Shown: piece after piece, positions 53,017-54,073 of the stretch
Position numbering within the stretch: position 1 is the first letter of the stretch
Layout of the letters: every line of letters starts with the position of its first letter
Source: Chloroflexota bacterium
GTDB taxonomy: Bacteria > Chloroflexota > Anaerolineae > Aggregatilineales > Phototrophicaceae
DNA: 54,073 nucleotides
Direction: 5' to 3'
Assembly: GCA_026713245.1 (NCBI GenBank)
Contig: JAPOOU010000294.1
Span: 1-54,073 of the forward strand
Notes under the pieces: generated by a model
Database searches by the model: none
What the model was told of the DNA's origin: nothing
What the model saw: only the letters and a program-made list of their open reading frames with translations
Position numbers and translations under genes: made by a program

Positions 53017-53655
53017 TCAAGCCTGCAGCGCCGACATAAAAAAGTCCACCATCACAGCCGCCACTTCGTCGCCCGTGAGCCGCCCGCCCTCGCGGTACCA
53101 GACGCCGATCCAGTTGTGCGCGCCCAAGATGGTCTTGGTCACGATCGCGGCATCGACCGGCCGAAACTCCCCCGCTTCAATACCGGCAACCAGCGTATCG
53201 CGAAACAAACTCTCAAAATAGTCGCGGCGCTCGAAGAAATGGTTGCGCCGCTGGACATACTCTTCATGTAATCTGCGTTTGCCATTTCTGCTGCCTTGAT
53301 TCACATTGAGCAGCGCCCGTATCTCAAAGACCATTGCCGCGCTAACGGCGACGTTTTCGGTGATGCTGACGATATGCGAGCGAACCATGGCAGCGAACTT
53401 TTCGCCATACGACATATCCGAGTCGACAATGCGCTCCAGCCTTGCCGTCGCCAATTCATGGCCGACCTCCAACACACTCAAGAGCAAGAAATCTTTGTTC
53501 TTGAAATGATGGTATAAGCTGGCGGCGGTTAAATTCACCTGGGCGGCTATATCCTTCATGGTCGTGGCATCATAACCCTTGCGCCGCAGCACCTCGGCCG
53601 CCGCCCAAAGGATATCCTCACGATCAACGGATTGGTCCGCTGGTTTCCGCGCCAA
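53017..53655 (-). CDS. TetR family transcriptional regulator
   Basis: The N-terminal HTH is typical: DILWAAAEVLRRKGYDATTM then KDIAAQVNLTAASLYHHFKN (positions about 14-55). The C-terminal ligand domain is about 150 residues, including the conserved late segment GAHNWIGVWYREGG that resembles regulators of the FadR/KstR2 kind which bind acyl-CoA. It is the first gene of the fad series and probably represses it until acyl-CoA accumulates; the inducer is inferred from context. Confidence 0.92.
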   Translation of the reverse strand: MARKPADQSVDREDILWAAAEVLRRKGYDATTMKDIAAQVNLTAASLYHHFKNKDFLLLSVLEVGHELATARLERIVDSDMSYGEKFAAMVRSHIVSITENVAVSAAMVFEIRALLNVNQGSRNGKRRLHEEYVQRRNHFFERRDYFESLFRDTLVAGIEAGEFRPVDAAIVTKTILGAHNWIGVWYREGGRLTGDEVAAVMVDFFMSALQA

Positions 53656-53840
53656 GAGCTGGCTCCTTCTTCCGCACTTTGGATACAGAGACGCCCAGAA
53701 CTAGCGCTCGATTATAGGACAGGCAGGGGCGGTATTCAAGCGGGGTTACAGCGCCTTTAGATCCGGATAGCTGACATTGCTTCAGTCTATCAGCCGGAGC
53801 AAGATACCTGCAGAGCAATCGCACCACAATTTTCCGTAAC

Positions 53841-53867
53841 CACCGAGGACTCCGAGAACACCGAGAC
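53841..53867 (+). repeat. Three 9-nt tandem units
   Basis: The units CACCGAGGA, CTCCGAGAA and CACCGAGAC follow one another directly, sharing CxCCGAGxx. The motif resembles short purine-rich intergenic repeats seen in many environmental bacterial genomes. Confidence 0.6.
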
Positions 53868-54014
53868 TTAACTCGTTTTCCGGCAAAAAGCAGGCAATGT
53901 AAGGCTTGTCCGCTACTTGTGATGAACAGAAACCTAGGCGAGCCCTCCCCCAGATTTTTCGAGGACCCCTGGGCGCAAAGGGCGTCTCCCGCTGCCAAAT
54001 CCCAATTCACTCGC

Positions 54015-54033
54015 GCGACCATATAGTCGCCCT
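54015..54033 (-). repeat. Palindromic repeat, copy 2
   Basis: On the minus strand this is the same 19-nt core found at 831-851, with a matching run of A upstream and GCG downstream. The two copies point in opposite directions. Confidence 0.6.
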
Positions 54034-54073
54034 TTTCTCCCGCCTTGTGATATCCTTTCCTTGCGCCGCCATC

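Larger units (their letters stand above)
53656..54073. other. Intergenic stretch upstream of the TetR gene
   Basis: These 418 bases reach the window edge. They hold a 9-nt tandem repeat (53841-53867) and the second copy of the palindromic repeat (54015-54033). A 132-codon frame (53624-54022) overlaps the TetR start and has no family signature. I found no RNA gene or clear promoter. Confidence 0.55.

Noticed and set aside
53624..54022. 132-codon open frame overlapping the TetR start
   Set aside because: No homology features, overlaps the TetR start and includes the repeat region.

Overview
The window looks like a chromosomal segment of a bacterium of the phylum Chloroflexota, most likely an Anaerolineae-like lineage. 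The evidence is indirect: a complex I membrane-arm cluster with two NuoM genes, an archaeal-type (type 3) prolyl-tRNA synthetase, a fused b/delta ATP synthase subunit, FemAB-type wall enzymes without outer-membrane genes, and REP-like palindromes of the GTAGGGGCGA...TCGCCC type. No rRNA, tRNA, CRISPR array or transposase is recognisable.

Layout. (1) 0.1-8.6 kb, minus strand: a basic HTH-like protein, a THUMP-like methyltransferase, a degenerate methyltransferase coupled to a 69-residue protein, pnp and rpsO with a hairpin leader and terminator, and a large NYN-domain protein. (2) 9-16.9 kb, minus strand: murE, a GT39-like and a GT2 glycosyltransferase, a polyprenyl glycosylphosphotransferase, a MazG-like pyrophosphohydrolase and proS, ending at an intrinsic terminator. 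(3) 17-29.5 kb, minus strand: nuoA-H-J-K-L-M-M-N followed by atpI-atpB-atpE-atpF/H, closed by a strong terminator. Only membrane sectors are encoded: no nuoB/C/D/E/F/G/I and no F1 alpha, beta, gamma or epsilon genes. (4) 29.8-36.1 kb: two FemAB-type aminoacyltransferases and a PhyH-type dioxygenase on the plus strand, facing a truncated alpha-2-macroglobulin-like protein and an APH-family kinase. (5) 36.1-38.1 kb: a small MerR/excisionase-like HTH gene, a roughly 430-nt non-coding stretch bracketed by a good promoter and a very strong terminator (candidate small RNA), a small helical protein and an HNH endonuclease. (6) 38.1-41.7 kb, minus strand: LysE-type exporter, M20 peptidase, lipoprotein and methyltransferase. 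(7) 41.9-45.5 kb, plus strand: an exported three-repeat protein with Gly/Glu/His-rich linkers, directly followed by an OmpR-type regulator and a sensor kinase whose extracytoplasmic loop carries a similar Gly/Glu/His stretch. (8) 45.5-53.7 kb: a fatty-acid beta-oxidation locus (TetR, SDR, FadN-like bifunctional enzyme, thiolase) on the minus strand, containing an Mrr-type nuclease gene and a plus-strand two-gene AAA ATPase/DUF4276-like cassette that may be defence-related.

How the genes work together. The nuo/atp block builds the proton-translocating membrane parts of respiration and ATP synthesis; it carries an extra antiporter-type subunit, a lengthened NuoL lateral region and acidic/His-rich insertions. 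murE, the FemAB pair, the glycosyltransferases and the phosphotransferase point to a branched-peptidoglycan, polysaccharide-coated envelope. The fad genes form a probable TetR-controlled acyl-CoA degradation unit. The best candidates for undescribed biology are the repeat-protein/two-component locus, the AAA/DUF4276-like cassette, the candidate RNA at 36.6-37.0 kb and the unusual energy-conversion subunits.
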